64,000 nucleotides of DNA from the NCBI RefSeq assembly GCF_947259555.1, contig NZ_CAMYMD010000104.1:38132-102131 (forward strand), given 5' to 3'. The translations under genes were made by a program, and so were the position numbers. This document shows positions 1 to 8,900 of the stretch, piece after piece. The notes below the pieces were generated by a model. It was given only the letters and a program-made list of their open reading frames with translations, was not told where the DNA came from and searched no databases. This DNA comes from an uncultured Roseovarius sp. (lineage in GTDB: Bacteria > Pseudomonadota > Alphaproteobacteria > Rhodobacterales > Rhodobacteraceae). The stretch's first letter is position 1. Each line of letters opens with the position of its first letter.

Positions 1-143
1 GCGATATCGGGCCCAGGCTCAACGAAGAGCGGGACCCCGAATATTGGCTGAGCCAGCCCGGCGCCCCCAAGGCGGCGCTGGAGAATGAAGACGAAGAGCC
101 TGTGACCATCGCCTATGATGAGCTGATCAAGTCCTGGCAGTGA
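1..143 (+). CDS. C-terminal end of a probable sugar/glycerol ABC-transporter substrate-binding protein (partial)
   Basis: An open frame (codons from base 3) runs in from the left edge and stops at 141-143. It gives about 46 residues containing RDPEYWLSQPGAP and ending in AYDELIKSWQ. This acidic, Trp-containing tail resembles the C-terminus of periplasmic solute-binding proteins that precede glpK in many alphaproteobacteria (GlpV of the glpVSTPQ glycerol importer). The assignment rests on that resemblance and on the downstream glpK, so it is an inference. The gene start lies outside the window. Confidence 0.45.
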   Translation, partial: DIGPRLNEERDPEYWLSQPGAPKAALENEDEEPVTIAYDELIKSWQ

Positions 144-191
144 CGACACGCATCGGGGCGCGTTCGGCGCGCCCCGGTGGCCCATTGATAC

Positions 192-333
192 GTCATCATC
201 CGGCGTGACCCGGGGTATACCTTGTCGGTCATCATCCGGCTTGACCGGATGATCTGCTGACCCCGGAGATCCTCGGGTCACGCCCGAGGATGACGTGTGA
301 CAGTGAGATCCGCGGGTCAGGCCCGAGGATGAA
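192..333. repeat. Cluster of palindromic intergenic repeat units
   Basis: The 214-bp gap before glpK is filled with related short palindromic units. Units at 268-294 and 307-333 share the pattern GATCC(T/G)CGGGTCA(C/G)GCCCGAGGATGA. Units at 192-211 and 228-250 begin GTCATCATCCGGC and are followed by TGACCCGG or TGACCGGATGAT. Each can fold into a small hairpin around a central GGGTCA or TTGACC. Such units are typical of dispersed intergenic repeats in alphaproteobacterial genomes. They may act as mRNA 3' ends between the transporter operon and glpK. Confidence 0.65.
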
Positions 334-357
334 AGACACTAATACGGGAGCCCGCCC

Positions 358-1845
358 ATGACCCATATCCTCGCCATCGACCAGGGCACCACGTCGAGCC
401 GCGCGATCCTGTTCGACGCGGAGATGCGGATCAGGGCCGTGGCACAGGAAGAGTTCGACCAGCACTTTCCGCAATCGGGCTGGGTGGAGCATGAGGCGAC
501 GGACCTCTGGTCGACCACGGCGGGCACCTGCCGCGCGGTGATCGAAAAGGCGGGGCTGAATATCGCCGATGTCGCCGCCATCGGCATCACCAATCAGCGC
601 GAGACCACGGTGGTCTGGGACCGCCACACCGGTCAGGCCGTTCACCGCGCCATCGTCTGGCAGGACCGGCGCACCGCCGAGTATTGCGCGCAGCTGCGCG
701 AGGCGGGGCATGAGCCGATGGTGACCGAGCGCACGGGGCTGTTGCTCGATCCGTATTTTTCGGGCACGAAACTGCGCTGGATACTGGAGAACGTCGAGGG
801 CGCGCGCGACAAGGCGGCGGCGGGGGATCTGCTCTTTGGCACGGTGGACAGCTTTCTTATCTGGAAGCTGACGGGCGGCCGCGTGCATGCCACCGACGCC
901 ACCAATGCCGCGCGCACGCTGCTTTACGATATTCGCAAGGGACGGTGGAGCCAGACGATCTGCGAGTTGCTCGACATCCCCATGCAGATGCTGCCGGAGG
1001 TGCGCGACAGCGCCGATGATTACGGCCATGCGCGCGCCGATCTCTTCGGTCGCGAAATCCCCATTCGCGGTGTCGCGGGCGATCAGCAGGCGGCGACGGT
1101 GGGGCAGGCCTGCTTTCAGCCGGGCATGCTGAAATCGACCTATGGCACGGGGTGTTTCGCGCTCCTGAATACCGGAACGACGCCCGTCGTGTCCAAGAAC
1201 CGGCTTCTGACGACCATCGCCTATCAGCTGGACGGCCAGCCCACCTATGCGCTGGAGGGCTCGATCTTTGTCGCGGGCGCGGTGGTGCAATGGCTGCGCG
1301 ACGGGCTCAAGATGATCCGCCACGCGAGCGAGACGCAGCCCCTGGCGGAAAAGGCCGATCCCAATCAGAACGTCATCCTCGTGCCCGCCTTCACCGGCCT
1401 CGGCGCGCCCTACTGGCGGCCCGAGTGCCGGGGCGCGATCTTTGGCCTGACGCGCAATTCCCGGCCCGAGGAGTTCGCGCGCGCCGCTCTTGAAAGCGTG
1501 GGCTTCCAGACCCGTGACCTGTTGCAGGCGATGCGTGACGACTGGGCCGGGCATGGCGCGGATGCGGTTCTGCGAGTAGACGGAGGAATGAGTGCCAGCG
1601 ATTGGGCGATGCAGTTTCTGTCGGATATCATCGACGCGCCGGTGGACCGGCCCGAGGTTCTGGAGACCACGGCGCTTGGCGCGGCATGGCTGGCGGGGAT
1701 GCAGATCGGGCTTTATCCCGGGCAGGCCGAGTTCGCCGAGACCTGGGCGCTGGAGCGGCAATTCCTGCCGCAAATGCCCGAGGAAATGCGGCGTGCCAAG
1801 ACAGACTCCTGGGCACGGGCGATGCAGGCGACACTGGCGTTCTAG
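358..1845 (+). CDS. glpK: Glycerol kinase
   Basis: A 495-residue FGGY-family kinase that phosphorylates glycerol with ATP to sn-glycerol 3-phosphate in the cytoplasm. The N-terminus has the phosphate-binding loop [15 protein letters not shown]. The active-site region [14 protein letters not shown], the segment STYGTGCF and the family signature near residues 345-365 ([20 protein letters not shown]) are all present. Length matches the family (about 495-500). A GGAG lies 10 bases before the ATG. It probably follows a glycerol importer whose last gene ends at 143, which would couple uptake to trapping of the substrate. Confidence 0.96.
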   Translation: MTHILAIDQGTTSSRAILFDAEMRIRAVAQEEFDQHFPQSGWVEHEATDLWSTTAGTCRAVIEKAGLNIADVAAIGITNQRETTVVWDRHTGQAVHRAIVWQDRRTAEYCAQLREAGHEPMVTERTGLLLDPYFSGTKLRWILENVEGARDKAAAGDLLFGTVDSFLIWKLTGGRVHATDATNAARTLLYDIRKGRWSQTICELLDIPMQMLPEVRDSADDYGHARADLFGREIPIRGVAGDQQAATVGQACFQPGMLKSTYGTGCFALLNTGTTPVVSKNRLLTTIAYQLDGQPTYALEGSIFVAGAVVQWLRDGLKMIRHASETQPLAEKADPNQNVILVPAFTGLGAPYWRPECRGAIFGLTRNSRPEEFARAALESVGFQTRDLLQAMRDDWAGHGADAVLRVDGGMSASDWAMQFLSDIIDAPVDRPEVLETTALGAAWLAGMQIGLYPGQAEFAETWALERQFLPQMPEEMRRAKTDSWARAMQATLAF

Positions 1846-1985
1846 GGCTTTCTTCTCGACAATAAGGTTACAGGCGTTCACAACAGCTTTTTAGGTCGTG
1901 AAACCATCATCTGTTGTTATGTTCTGTGTGGCATACTAGATTTGTTTCACAGGATGTCTTGGCGCGATGCGTCAGAGGAGTAGAA

Positions 1986-3218
1986 ATGGCCGAGCCGGTC
2001 AGTGTCATAATCCCCGCCAGGAATGAGGCCCAAACGATCTCTCGCGTTGTCGGTGTCCTGCGCGACATTCCCGACGTGGACGAAGTTGTCGTGATCGACA
2101 ATGGCTCGACTGATTCCACCTCTGATCAGGCGCGGAGTGCGGGGGCAACTGTCATTGCCGAGCGACATACGGGCATGGGCCATGCTGTGCGCGCCGGTAT
2201 CAAGGCCGCTCGACATGACTGGATCATGAAGGTTGATGCAGATCTCGACAAGTTCGACACACATCTTTTCGCGCGCATACCCCAAGCGCGCGCGCCCGGT
2301 GTGGGGCTGATCAAGGGCGCCTGGCAAGATCCCAAAGACAACATGCCGATGACGCGGCTACTTGTCATGCCGGCCTTGCACCAGCTATTTCCCGGGCTCT
2401 CGCATTTGCGCGCGCCCAATTCCGGCCTCTACGCCTTTGATCGATCCTTGATCGCACATGACCATCTCACCGGTGATTATGCGGTTGATATCGACGTGAT
2501 GGTGCGCGTGCACGCGGCGGGCTATGATGTGGCCGAGGTGGATATTGGCCGGATCGTCCACGATACGCGTGACGTCCACCACTATAACGGGATGGCCGAA
2601 CAGATCCTCGCCTTTTTCTTCAGCAGACAGAGCCGTCGACTGACCAATGAAATGGTTGTGCTGGCCCGCGATGGCGCGCAAGTGATCAATCATTCTCTCG
2701 CGGCGATCGCGCATCGGCTGACTGCTGGAACCCGTGCCACGATCTATCTTGAAGAGGTCGATACGGCGACCTCTCGCCTTTTGCGGGAACTCTTGTCGCA
2801 TTTTCCGACAGCGCGCGTTTTGCCGCTGGACGAGGCGCGTGATTTTTCCGCGCATGCCCACGCTACCGAGGTGTGTGTCTTGGCACCCTATCCCAAGGCG
2901 GGTGGCGGTGAGGCACTGGCCGAGGCGGTCACCCTGCACGAGATGTTGCTGGAAACGTTGCCCGGCAATCTTTGGCTCATGCCTGTGCAGGATGCGGGCC
3001 GCGAGATCATCGGGTTCTCTCCCGACCTTGTCCCCGAAGTCACGGATGGCCTTGCGATCAAGGAGGCTGGCCTCGCGGCGCTGAGCGCCGTTGCCGATCA
3101 GCGAGCGGCGAAAGCGGCACCGGAATTGTTTCAAAGCTATGCGTCCCTGCCGGAGGCTCTGCGGCCCGGCTATGGCAACCCGATCGCACAACGGCATCCA
3201 TCTGCCGGCAATTTCTGA
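1986..3218 (+). CDS. Family 2 glycosyltransferase with extra C-terminal domain
   Basis: The protein has 410 residues from the ATG at 1986, chosen because GAGGAG lies five bases upstream. A further upstream in-frame start (1914) has no ribosome site. The first 210 residues form a GT-A glycosyltransferase: SVIIPARNEAQTI, VVVIDNGSTDST, a nucleotide-sugar site with VDADLD, and RAPNSGLYAFD. The substrate is unknown. The fold family includes transferases acting on lipid or small-molecule acceptors. The last 160 residues (TIYLEEVDTATSRLLRELL onward) form a separate domain I cannot name. There is no membrane segment, so it is probably cytoplasmic. It converges with the EamA gene. Confidence 0.75.
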   Translation: MAEPVSVIIPARNEAQTISRVVGVLRDIPDVDEVVVIDNGSTDSTSDQARSAGATVIAERHTGMGHAVRAGIKAARHDWIMKVDADLDKFDTHLFARIPQARAPGVGLIKGAWQDPKDNMPMTRLLVMPALHQLFPGLSHLRAPNSGLYAFDRSLIAHDHLTGDYAVDIDVMVRVHAAGYDVAEVDIGRIVHDTRDVHHYNGMAEQILAFFFSRQSRRLTNEMVVLARDGAQVINHSLAAIAHRLTAGTRATIYLEEVDTATSRLLRELLSHFPTARVLPLDEARDFSAHAHATEVCVLAPYPKAGGGEALAEAVTLHEMLLETLPGNLWLMPVQDAGREIIGFSPDLVPEVTDGLAIKEAGLAALSAVADQRAAKAAPELFQSYASLPEALRPGYGNPIAQRHPSAGNF

Positions 3219-3260
3219 AGGTCTTGTTGAGCGGACATCCCGTCTGTCTTGCCTGCGGGC

Positions 3261-4307
3261 CTATGCTCCTTTGAAGTTCACTTCGCCTTCGTGCTCCAGC
3301 GCGCGTTCCTGTGCCTGCTTGCGCGTCGCGCAATCTTCGCGATGGCGGCGGCGCATACGTCCATATTGACCAATTCCCACCGCCAGCAAGATTATGGCCC
3401 CACCGGGGATGAGGCCCGGCCCCGGATCTTCGCCCAAGAGAACCATGGCAATCAGGATCGCGGCCAGCGGGGAAAAGGACGTCGCCAGAGACACATCGCC
3501 AGAGCGCGCATATTTCAGCCCAAGTGCCCAGGCGAACTGTCCGCCGATCACCACGATAAGCGCGTAGATCCAGACCCACTGCCAGACGACCGGGTGAAAC
3601 ACATCCCGGAAATGATCCGCGCCAAACAGATAGATCGCGAGGAAGAAGTAGAATGTCGTGCCGACCGCTGTGCGATATATGGCAAAAATACCCATTGGAA
3701 TGCCGCGCAGCCCGGTGCGAGCGATGAGCGTCGAGGCGATATAGGAGAGCGTCGCCAAAAGCGCGCCGATCTCACCCTTGCCGAGCATGAATTCAGTGCC
3801 GTCGTTATTCATCAGGATCATCAGCACGGCACCGCCGAGCGCCACAAGCCCGGCGGCAAAGGACCACGGCTCGAACTCTTCGCGCAGGATCACCCAGGCG
3901 GCCAGCAGAAAGAGCGGCGGCTCGATGCGGCCCATCAACACCACATTGGTGACGGTGGTGTGCTCAAGGGCATAAAAAAACAGCCCCGGTGTCAGGGCCG
4001 AAGAGAAGAAGGCCGAGAGCGTCAGGATGACCCAATGTCCCCGGGTCAGCGCGCGCAGATTGTCCCAGCTCCAATCCCTCCAGAACATCATGATCATAGG
4101 AACCATCGACATGAGGGAGCCGACGAACAGCAGGTTGCAATACGTGATGACGTTGCGCCCCATCACTCTGTTTTCCGAACCGATTTCGGCCAACAGCGAG
4201 ACTATGGAGTTGGACGAGGCGTAGATAAGGACCGCCACCCAGGCAAGTGTCGCCCCCATCATCACTTTGGACGCGTCGGGAATGGTCTGTGCGCTGGCCT
4301 GGCTCAT
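3261..4307 (-). CDS. DMT-superfamily (EamA) membrane transporter
   Basis: A 348-residue integral membrane protein with about ten hydrophobic segments arranged as two EamA repeats, for example VILTLSAFFSSALTPGLFFY, WVIL after LEHTTVTNVVLMGRIEPPLF, and SLATSFSPLAAILIAMVLLG. EamA proteins export amino acids, metabolites or nucleotide sugars by facilitated or proton-coupled transport, and the substrate here cannot be read from sequence. The C-terminal 35 residues are charged and cytoplasmic. The start is supported by AGGA seven bases upstream. The gene is divergent from the methyltransferase-like gene at 4564. Confidence 0.88.
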   Translation of the reverse strand: MSQASAQTIPDASKVMMGATLAWVAVLIYASSNSIVSLLAEIGSENRVMGRNVITYCNLLFVGSLMSMVPMIMMFWRDWSWDNLRALTRGHWVILTLSAFFSSALTPGLFFYALEHTTVTNVVLMGRIEPPLFLLAAWVILREEFEPWSFAAGLVALGGAVLMILMNNDGTEFMLGKGEIGALLATLSYIASTLIARTGLRGIPMGIFAIYRTAVGTTFYFFLAIYLFGADHFRDVFHPVVWQWVWIYALIVVIGGQFAWALGLKYARSGDVSLATSFSPLAAILIAMVLLGEDPGPGLIPGGAIILLAVGIGQYGRMRRRHREDCATRKQAQERALEHEGEVNFKGA

Positions 4308-4353
4308 GGCGGGGTCCTGAAGTTGGGGTGGAACACCAATAGATTGCGCGCTA

Positions 4354-4383
4354 TGCGCGCGTCATACAAGCGTGACGCGCGCA
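4354..4383. promoter_or_regulatory. Perfect 11-bp inverted repeat in divergent promoter region
   Basis: TGCGCGCGTCA at 4354-4364 and TGACGCGCGCA at 4373-4383 are exact reverse complements separated by eight bases. The element lies 47 bases upstream of the EamA start in the 256-bp divergent gap to 4564. It could be an operator for a dimeric regulator or a hairpin in the eamA leader. No regulator is adjacent, so function is open. Confidence 0.4.
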
Positions 4384-4563
4384 CGTCTGGTCACGATGGT
4401 GAAAGAGCCGCGAAACATTGTTTCAAACGCGCGGTTTGCGTCACGGTTGCGTGGGTGAATGTACGAAATTGTGTGATTTCGGTTGTAATGAACGGCCCGC
4501 GCGGCAACCTTGCACATGTCTCTGCCGCAGGTGCGGCGCCAGTTAAGCCAAAGTGATCTGCCC

Positions 4564-5457
4564 ATGGCCACCCTATCCGAACCGTCTGAAACCGGTTTTG
4601 TCACGATCTTTGACGAGACCTATGATCAACCCGACTGCCGGGCCTATTTTCGCATGATGGATGGGTTGGGCTATCGCAACCAGCATCACGCCGTGGCGGC
4701 CTTTCGCGCCGGGCTGGCAGAAGTCATGCGGCTGCGCGGGCTGCGCGCTGCGCGGGTTGTCGATTTCGCCAGCAGTTATGGTGTTGTCGCCGCGCTCCTG
4801 GCGCATGATCTGCGTCTTTCAGATGTCTTTGCCCGCTACAGGCAGCCGCGGTTTGAACGCGCCACGTCTGCCGAGGTGATCGCGTGGGACCGGGACTGGC
4901 TCGACAGCGTGCGCCGGAAAGACGTGGGCTTGCATGTGACCGGGCTCGACGTGATGCCCAATGCGGTGGCCTACGGGCGCGAGGTGGGGCTCTTTCAATC
5001 CGGCTTTGTCGAGGATCTGGAGCATGCAGCACCGTCACGCGCGCTCGCGGATGATTTGGCGCGCTGCGACATGATCGTTGAGTGCGGCTCGGTCGCGCAA
5101 CTCATGCCGCGTGCGCTCGACCGCCTGCTCGAGGCGTGCGGCCCGGTCAAGCCTTGGGTGATGACCTCGCCGATACGCGGAAACGAGCGCCCCGAGGCGG
5201 CCGAGGTGATGCGCGCGCATGGCCTTGTGGTTGAGAGCCTGCCTATCGCTCCCTTTGTGCACCGTCGTTTTGAGGGGCCTGAAGAAGAGGCCCACGCCAT
5301 TGAGAATGCCCGCGCGGCAGGGCATGACACCGAAGGCGTCGAGACGACTGGCCATTTTCACGCGCGCATCCTGCTCGCGCGCCCGAAATCGGAATGCTCG
5401 CACCCGGACGAATGGCAACTGCCGCTGTCTGTCGCACCGATGGCTGAGGACGCATAA
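4564..5457 (+). CDS. SAM-dependent methyltransferase-like protein
   Basis: The protein has 297 residues if started at the ATG at 4564. ATG 4516 or TTG 4510 would add 16 to 18 residues, and none of the three has a clear Shine-Dalgarno site. RVVDFASSYGVVAALLAHD near residue 65 looks like SAM-binding motif I, and TGLDVMPNAVAYGREVGLF like the acidic motif II region. DDLARCDMIVECGSVAQL would be the later strand of a Rossmann methyltransferase. The substrate is unknown. It stands alone between divergent eamA and gspC. Confidence 0.6.
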   Translation: MATLSEPSETGFVTIFDETYDQPDCRAYFRMMDGLGYRNQHHAVAAFRAGLAEVMRLRGLRAARVVDFASSYGVVAALLAHDLRLSDVFARYRQPRFERATSAEVIAWDRDWLDSVRRKDVGLHVTGLDVMPNAVAYGREVGLFQSGFVEDLEHAAPSRALADDLARCDMIVECGSVAQLMPRALDRLLEACGPVKPWVMTSPIRGNERPEAAEVMRAHGLVVESLPIAPFVHRRFEGPEEEAHAIENARAAGHDTEGVETTGHFHARILLARPKSECSHPDEWQLPLSVAPMAEDA

Positions 5458-5608
5458 AGCGTTGTCGCGCCCAGCGGCCGCGGCTATGATCGTCGCATTG
5501 GTATATGCCTATTGCATTGCCCGCACTTTGTGGGCCCGAGGAACGCGCACCATGATTTGCACCGCCACTCATAGAATTGACCGCGCGCCGGAGCAGCGGG
5601 CCTGACAC

Positions 5609-6415
5609 ATGCGTGGTGCTGGTCTCCTCACCCTGATTGCGGCCGTCTGTTTTGGCTATGGCGCGGGACAGGTGGGGCTCATGGTGCTGGCGCGCGGGGT
5701 GGATCAGCCTGCGCCGGTTCAAATTGGTGCGGCTCTCGCTGCGGTCGAGAATGCCACGTCCGAGCCGGTACCCGATGAATGGCCGGCTGTTTTCGATCCC
5801 TATGTGCCCGATCCACCCAAGGCTCAGGCGCCTCCCAAAAAGCGCGAAAAGTACAGACTGGTGGGGCTGGTCGCGGGGGTCGAGAATGGCTGGGCGATCC
5901 TGACAGCGTCGGACGGTGACAGCCTCATCCGTGCCGGTGATCGGCTTATTGGTGGCGAGACCGTGCGCGAGATTGCCCCTGACGGCGTCTGGATCGACCG
6001 CGACGGCGAGCCTGTGCTCATCGCGTTTGAAGAGACCGCCGATGAAATGCTCGCGCGTCTGGTTAATGGCGGTTCCGTGCAAGCTGACGAGGCTGAGCTG
6101 CCCTCGAGCGTCTTTGCCGGGCGCGACATGCGCCGGGTTCTTGGCCGCGCGGGAAGCGTTCGGATGGTGGCCGCAAATGGTGGCCGCGGAGAGGTTTTTC
6201 CCGAGATATTGTGGGTGCGCGAGGGCCAGATTTACGACCTGGTAGGCCTGCGCCGAGGTGACCTGGTATTGCGCGTCAACGGCTATTCCGTGTCCGATCC
6301 CGAGACGCTGGAGAACGCCGGAGCCATCCTCGCCGAGTCGGATGAATTCGCGGTCGAGATACTGCGTGGCGGCCAACGTCGGACTATATCCGTTCGGATA
6401 ATGGGGCGCGGCTAG
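5609..6415 (+). CDS. gspC: Type II secretion system inner-membrane protein GspC
   Basis: The protein has 268 residues with one N-terminal membrane anchor (about residues 4-28). A Pro-rich linker (YVPDPPKAQAPPKKREKY) leads to a homology region beginning YRLVGLVAGVENGWAIL at about residue 85. The C-terminal PDZ-like domain (YDLVGLRRGDLVLRVNGYSV) covers the last 60 residues. GspC links the inner-membrane platform to the secretin GspD and helps choose cargo. It is separated from the other gsp genes by the multicopper-oxidase module, an unusual position that suggests the module belongs functionally to this secretion system. The ATG at 5609 lacks a strong ribosome site. Confidence 0.85.
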   Translation: MRGAGLLTLIAAVCFGYGAGQVGLMVLARGVDQPAPVQIGAALAAVENATSEPVPDEWPAVFDPYVPDPPKAQAPPKKREKYRLVGLVAGVENGWAILTASDGDSLIRAGDRLIGGETVREIAPDGVWIDRDGEPVLIAFEETADEMLARLVNGGSVQADEAELPSSVFAGRDMRRVLGRAGSVRMVAANGGRGEVFPEILWVREGQIYDLVGLRRGDLVLRVNGYSVSDPETLENAGAILAESDEFAVEILRGGQRRTISVRIMGRG

Positions 6416-6965
6416 GAAAGCACAGCGGAAAGCCAGCCCGAAGCTGTCATAATTTCAATTTTTCCGTGTGTTTGTTTATGTTTCGTTCAATTAAATTCAA
6501 CCCTTTGTGATGTAAAATATGATTTACAATCAATGCCTAAAGGGTCAGCCGATGCCTGCTAGTGCCACAGGAAGCGAAATTACACCAAGATAACGAAAAT
6601 GTTACCGTTGTTAGGTGCGACCTTTTATGGTCAGATAAGCGCGATATCTGTGTCCATACGGATACCGCTGTCGTGAAAAACAACTGGCATACTATGCTTA
6701 ACAGGGAGCAATTGCTCTATCCTTTTGAATAAGATTTAGCGGGTCACTGATCCGCTCGGGCCACACATTACTCACCCTTCCGGCCTGCTATCCAAATCTC
6801 ATCGAGCTCTCGCTCGATCCTGAAACAAGGCGGCCTTCGGGGCTGGCCTGACAACGGGGCGTTTGCCCTCCTTTCTCGCGGCAGGTCTGGCGCGAGGTTA
6901 GTGGCGTCATGTCTGGAGCGTGGCGTTTATATATTTCGCAAGCTTTTTCTGCTGGAGGACAAAGC
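6416..6965 (+). promoter_or_regulatory. AT-rich regulatory region upstream of the multicopper oxidase
   Basis: This 550-bp gap has no convincing gene. Its first 130 bases are clearly AT-richer than the neighbourhood. It contains a perfect palindrome GAGCAATTGCTC (6706-6717), a 17-bp near-palindrome GCGGGTCACTGATCCGC (6739-6755, one mismatched pair), and arms ATCGAG/CTCGAT (6801-6806 and 6813-6818). Each could be an operator for a dimeric regulator. An AT-rich stretch TTTATATATTT lies at about 6926-6937. I infer that the module has its own regulated promoter here. Confidence 0.45.
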
Positions 6966-8855
6966 ATGAAACGAAGAGATGCATTAAAGCTCGGCCTTGG
7001 TGCTGCGGGCGCCACGACCGTGGCATCCCAGGCTGGGGCGGTCGAGATCGAACAGTGGCCAGACAGTGCCGAAGACGGCCTTACCCAGTCGGGCCTTGTT
7101 TTCCCTGATACTTTTCAACCGAGTATCGTTGCGCAGTCTAGCCCGGCGGTTGAACCGTTCACGGCGCCGCTCAACATCATGCCGGTCGCAGAGCCGGTTG
7201 ATCCCAACACGTTCGATCCCCCGATCGAGCCTGCGCGGCATCAGCGCTTTGACGACTTCCCGCCGCAAAAGCACTACGAGGAAGTGATCTCCGAGTTTCG
7301 TTGGAAATATCACTGGCAACCCCCCTACGGTGACGGAACGCCCGGCGTCGTGGGCCGAGACGGTGATCCGGATGTAGGGTCTTGGCATTGGGGTTTCAAT
7401 GGCATCACCCCCGGCGAGACCTATCACGCCAATTATGGCGAGCCGGTCTTCCTGCGCCGCAACAACCTTCTGCCAACCGTGGGCGCGGGCAATGTGACTT
7501 TCGCGCTGCCGTCTCCGACCGTGCACCTGCATAACGGACATACCGCGTCCGAGTCGGACGGCATCCCGCAGGATTTCTTCAATCCCGGTGAATTCTGGGA
7601 TCACCATTACGCCAACTTCCCCGCTGGCTCGCCCAATGGCTGGGGCGCGTCCAACACAGAGATCATGAACACCCTGTGGTATCATGATCACCGCCTCGAT
7701 TTCACGGCAACCAATGTGTACGCGGGCCTCTCGGGGTTCTATCTGCTGTTTGACGAGCGCGACTCGAACAACGAGGAAGATCCGAACTTCAAGGCGTTCC
7801 GCCTGCCATCCGGAAAATACGACGTGCCGCTCATCCTGCACGATGTCATGTTCCAGCCCAATGGTCAGGTGATCTGGGACTTTTTCTCGCCCGACGGAGC
7901 CCCGCATCCCGAGCCGCGCCCCGATCCTGTCGAGGTTGGCAACTCGCAGGGCACGCCGGACACGTTCGACTCCAACCGCCTGCAATATACGACGCAGGGC
8001 ATGACCGGAGACAAGATCACCGTCAACCGGATCATCCAGCCTTATCTGGATGTCGAGCGCCGCAAGTACCGTTTCCGCTTGCTCAATGGCGGCCCTTCGC
8101 GCCTTTACCGTCTGGTGCTGCGGGTCATCCCGGCCGATGGCGGCGAGCCGTATTACGACGACTGGATCATCCTGTCGAACGACGGTAACCTCCTTGAGGC
8201 ACCGCTGCTCGAGCCCAAGGTCGACCTCTGGATCGCCAACCGCTTTGATGTCGTCATCGACTTCTCCAAATTCGGCGATGGCGACAAGGTGCAGGTCCTG
8301 AACGACCTGGAGATCCGCGGCGATGGTGCGGGCCCGACCGGGTATACGCTCGAAGGCGAGAACCTGATGCCGGTCATCGAGTTCCGCTGTGAAGGCCCGC
8401 GGGTGCGCGACCCATCCCGCGTTCCGCGCACGATGCGCCGCTTGCCCAAGGTCCGGATGTCCGAAGTGCGCCGTCGTCGCCTGTTTGTTTTCGACTATGA
8501 CAACGGGTTGTGGACGGTCAACGGCCGCCTGATGGATCCCAACCGCGTGGATGCCAAGATCGAGCAGGGCACTGCCGAGATCTGGACATTCCGCAACGAG
8601 GGCAACGCCTGGGCGCATCCTGTGCACACCCACTTTGAAGAGTTCCAGATCCTTGAGGTCAACGGTCGTCCGCCAAGCGCGGTAGAGCGCGCCCGCAAGG
8701 ACGTGGTCTCGCTTGGGCCGGGTGACGAGGTGACCTTCTTTAGCCGCTGGCGCGACTTCTTCGGAAAACACGTGATGCACTGTCACAACGTTGTTCACGA
8801 AGACCACGCCATGATGATCCGTTGGGACATCGTGCCCGAGGGCGAAGGCGATTGA
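6966..8855 (+). CDS. Multicopper oxidase, CotA/bilirubin-oxidase-like, with probable Tat signal
   Basis: The protein has 629 residues from ATG 6966, chosen because GGAGG lies seven bases upstream. A start at 6909 would bury the signal peptide. The N-terminus MKRRDALKLGLGAAG is Tat-like with a twin arginine. All four copper motifs are present: HLHNGH (His187, His189), WYHDH (His240, His242), HPVHTH (His551, His554, His556) and HCHNVVHEDHAMM (His605-Cys606-His607, His611, Met616). Type 1, 2 and 3 copper sites are therefore complete, and Met616 fits the axial position. Such enzymes oxidise phenols, bilirubin or metals such as Mn(II) and reduce oxygen to water. The substrate is not readable. It begins a five-gene module inside the gsp locus. 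Confidence 0.92.
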   Translation: MKRRDALKLGLGAAGATTVASQAGAVEIEQWPDSAEDGLTQSGLVFPDTFQPSIVAQSSPAVEPFTAPLNIMPVAEPVDPNTFDPPIEPARHQRFDDFPPQKHYEEVISEFRWKYHWQPPYGDGTPGVVGRDGDPDVGSWHWGFNGITPGETYHANYGEPVFLRRNNLLPTVGAGNVTFALPSPTVHLHNGHTASESDGIPQDFFNPGEFWDHHYANFPAGSPNGWGASNTEIMNTLWYHDHRLDFTATNVYAGLSGFYLLFDERDSNNEEDPNFKAFRLPSGKYDVPLILHDVMFQPNGQVIWDFFSPDGAPHPEPRPDPVEVGNSQGTPDTFDSNRLQYTTQGMTGDKITVNRIIQPYLDVERRKYRFRLLNGGPSRLYRLVLRVIPADGGEPYYDDWIILSNDGNLLEAPLLEPKVDLWIANRFDVVIDFSKFGDGDKVQVLNDLEIRGDGAGPTGYTLEGENLMPVIEFRCEGPRVRDPSRVPRTMRRLPKVRMSEVRRRRLFVFDYDNGLWTVNGRLMDPNRVDAKIEQGTAEIWTFRNEGNAWAHPVHTHFEEFQILEVNGRPPSAVERARKDVVSLGPGDEVTFFSRWRDFFGKHVMHCHNVVHEDHAMMIRWDIVPEGEGD

Positions 8856-8900
8856 GCGGGAAACCTTCAAGTTATTCTCTGAAAGAAGAGAGGAAAAGAC

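Noticed and set aside
232..1881. 549-codon minus-strand frame opposite glpK
   Set aside because: Opposite a clear glycerol kinase; low-complexity Arg/Gly composition typical of antisense frames in GC-rich DNA.
6685..6698. Possible sigma-54 promoter (TGGCAT ... GCTT)
   Set aside because: The GG and GC elements are two bases too close for the -24/-12 spacing.
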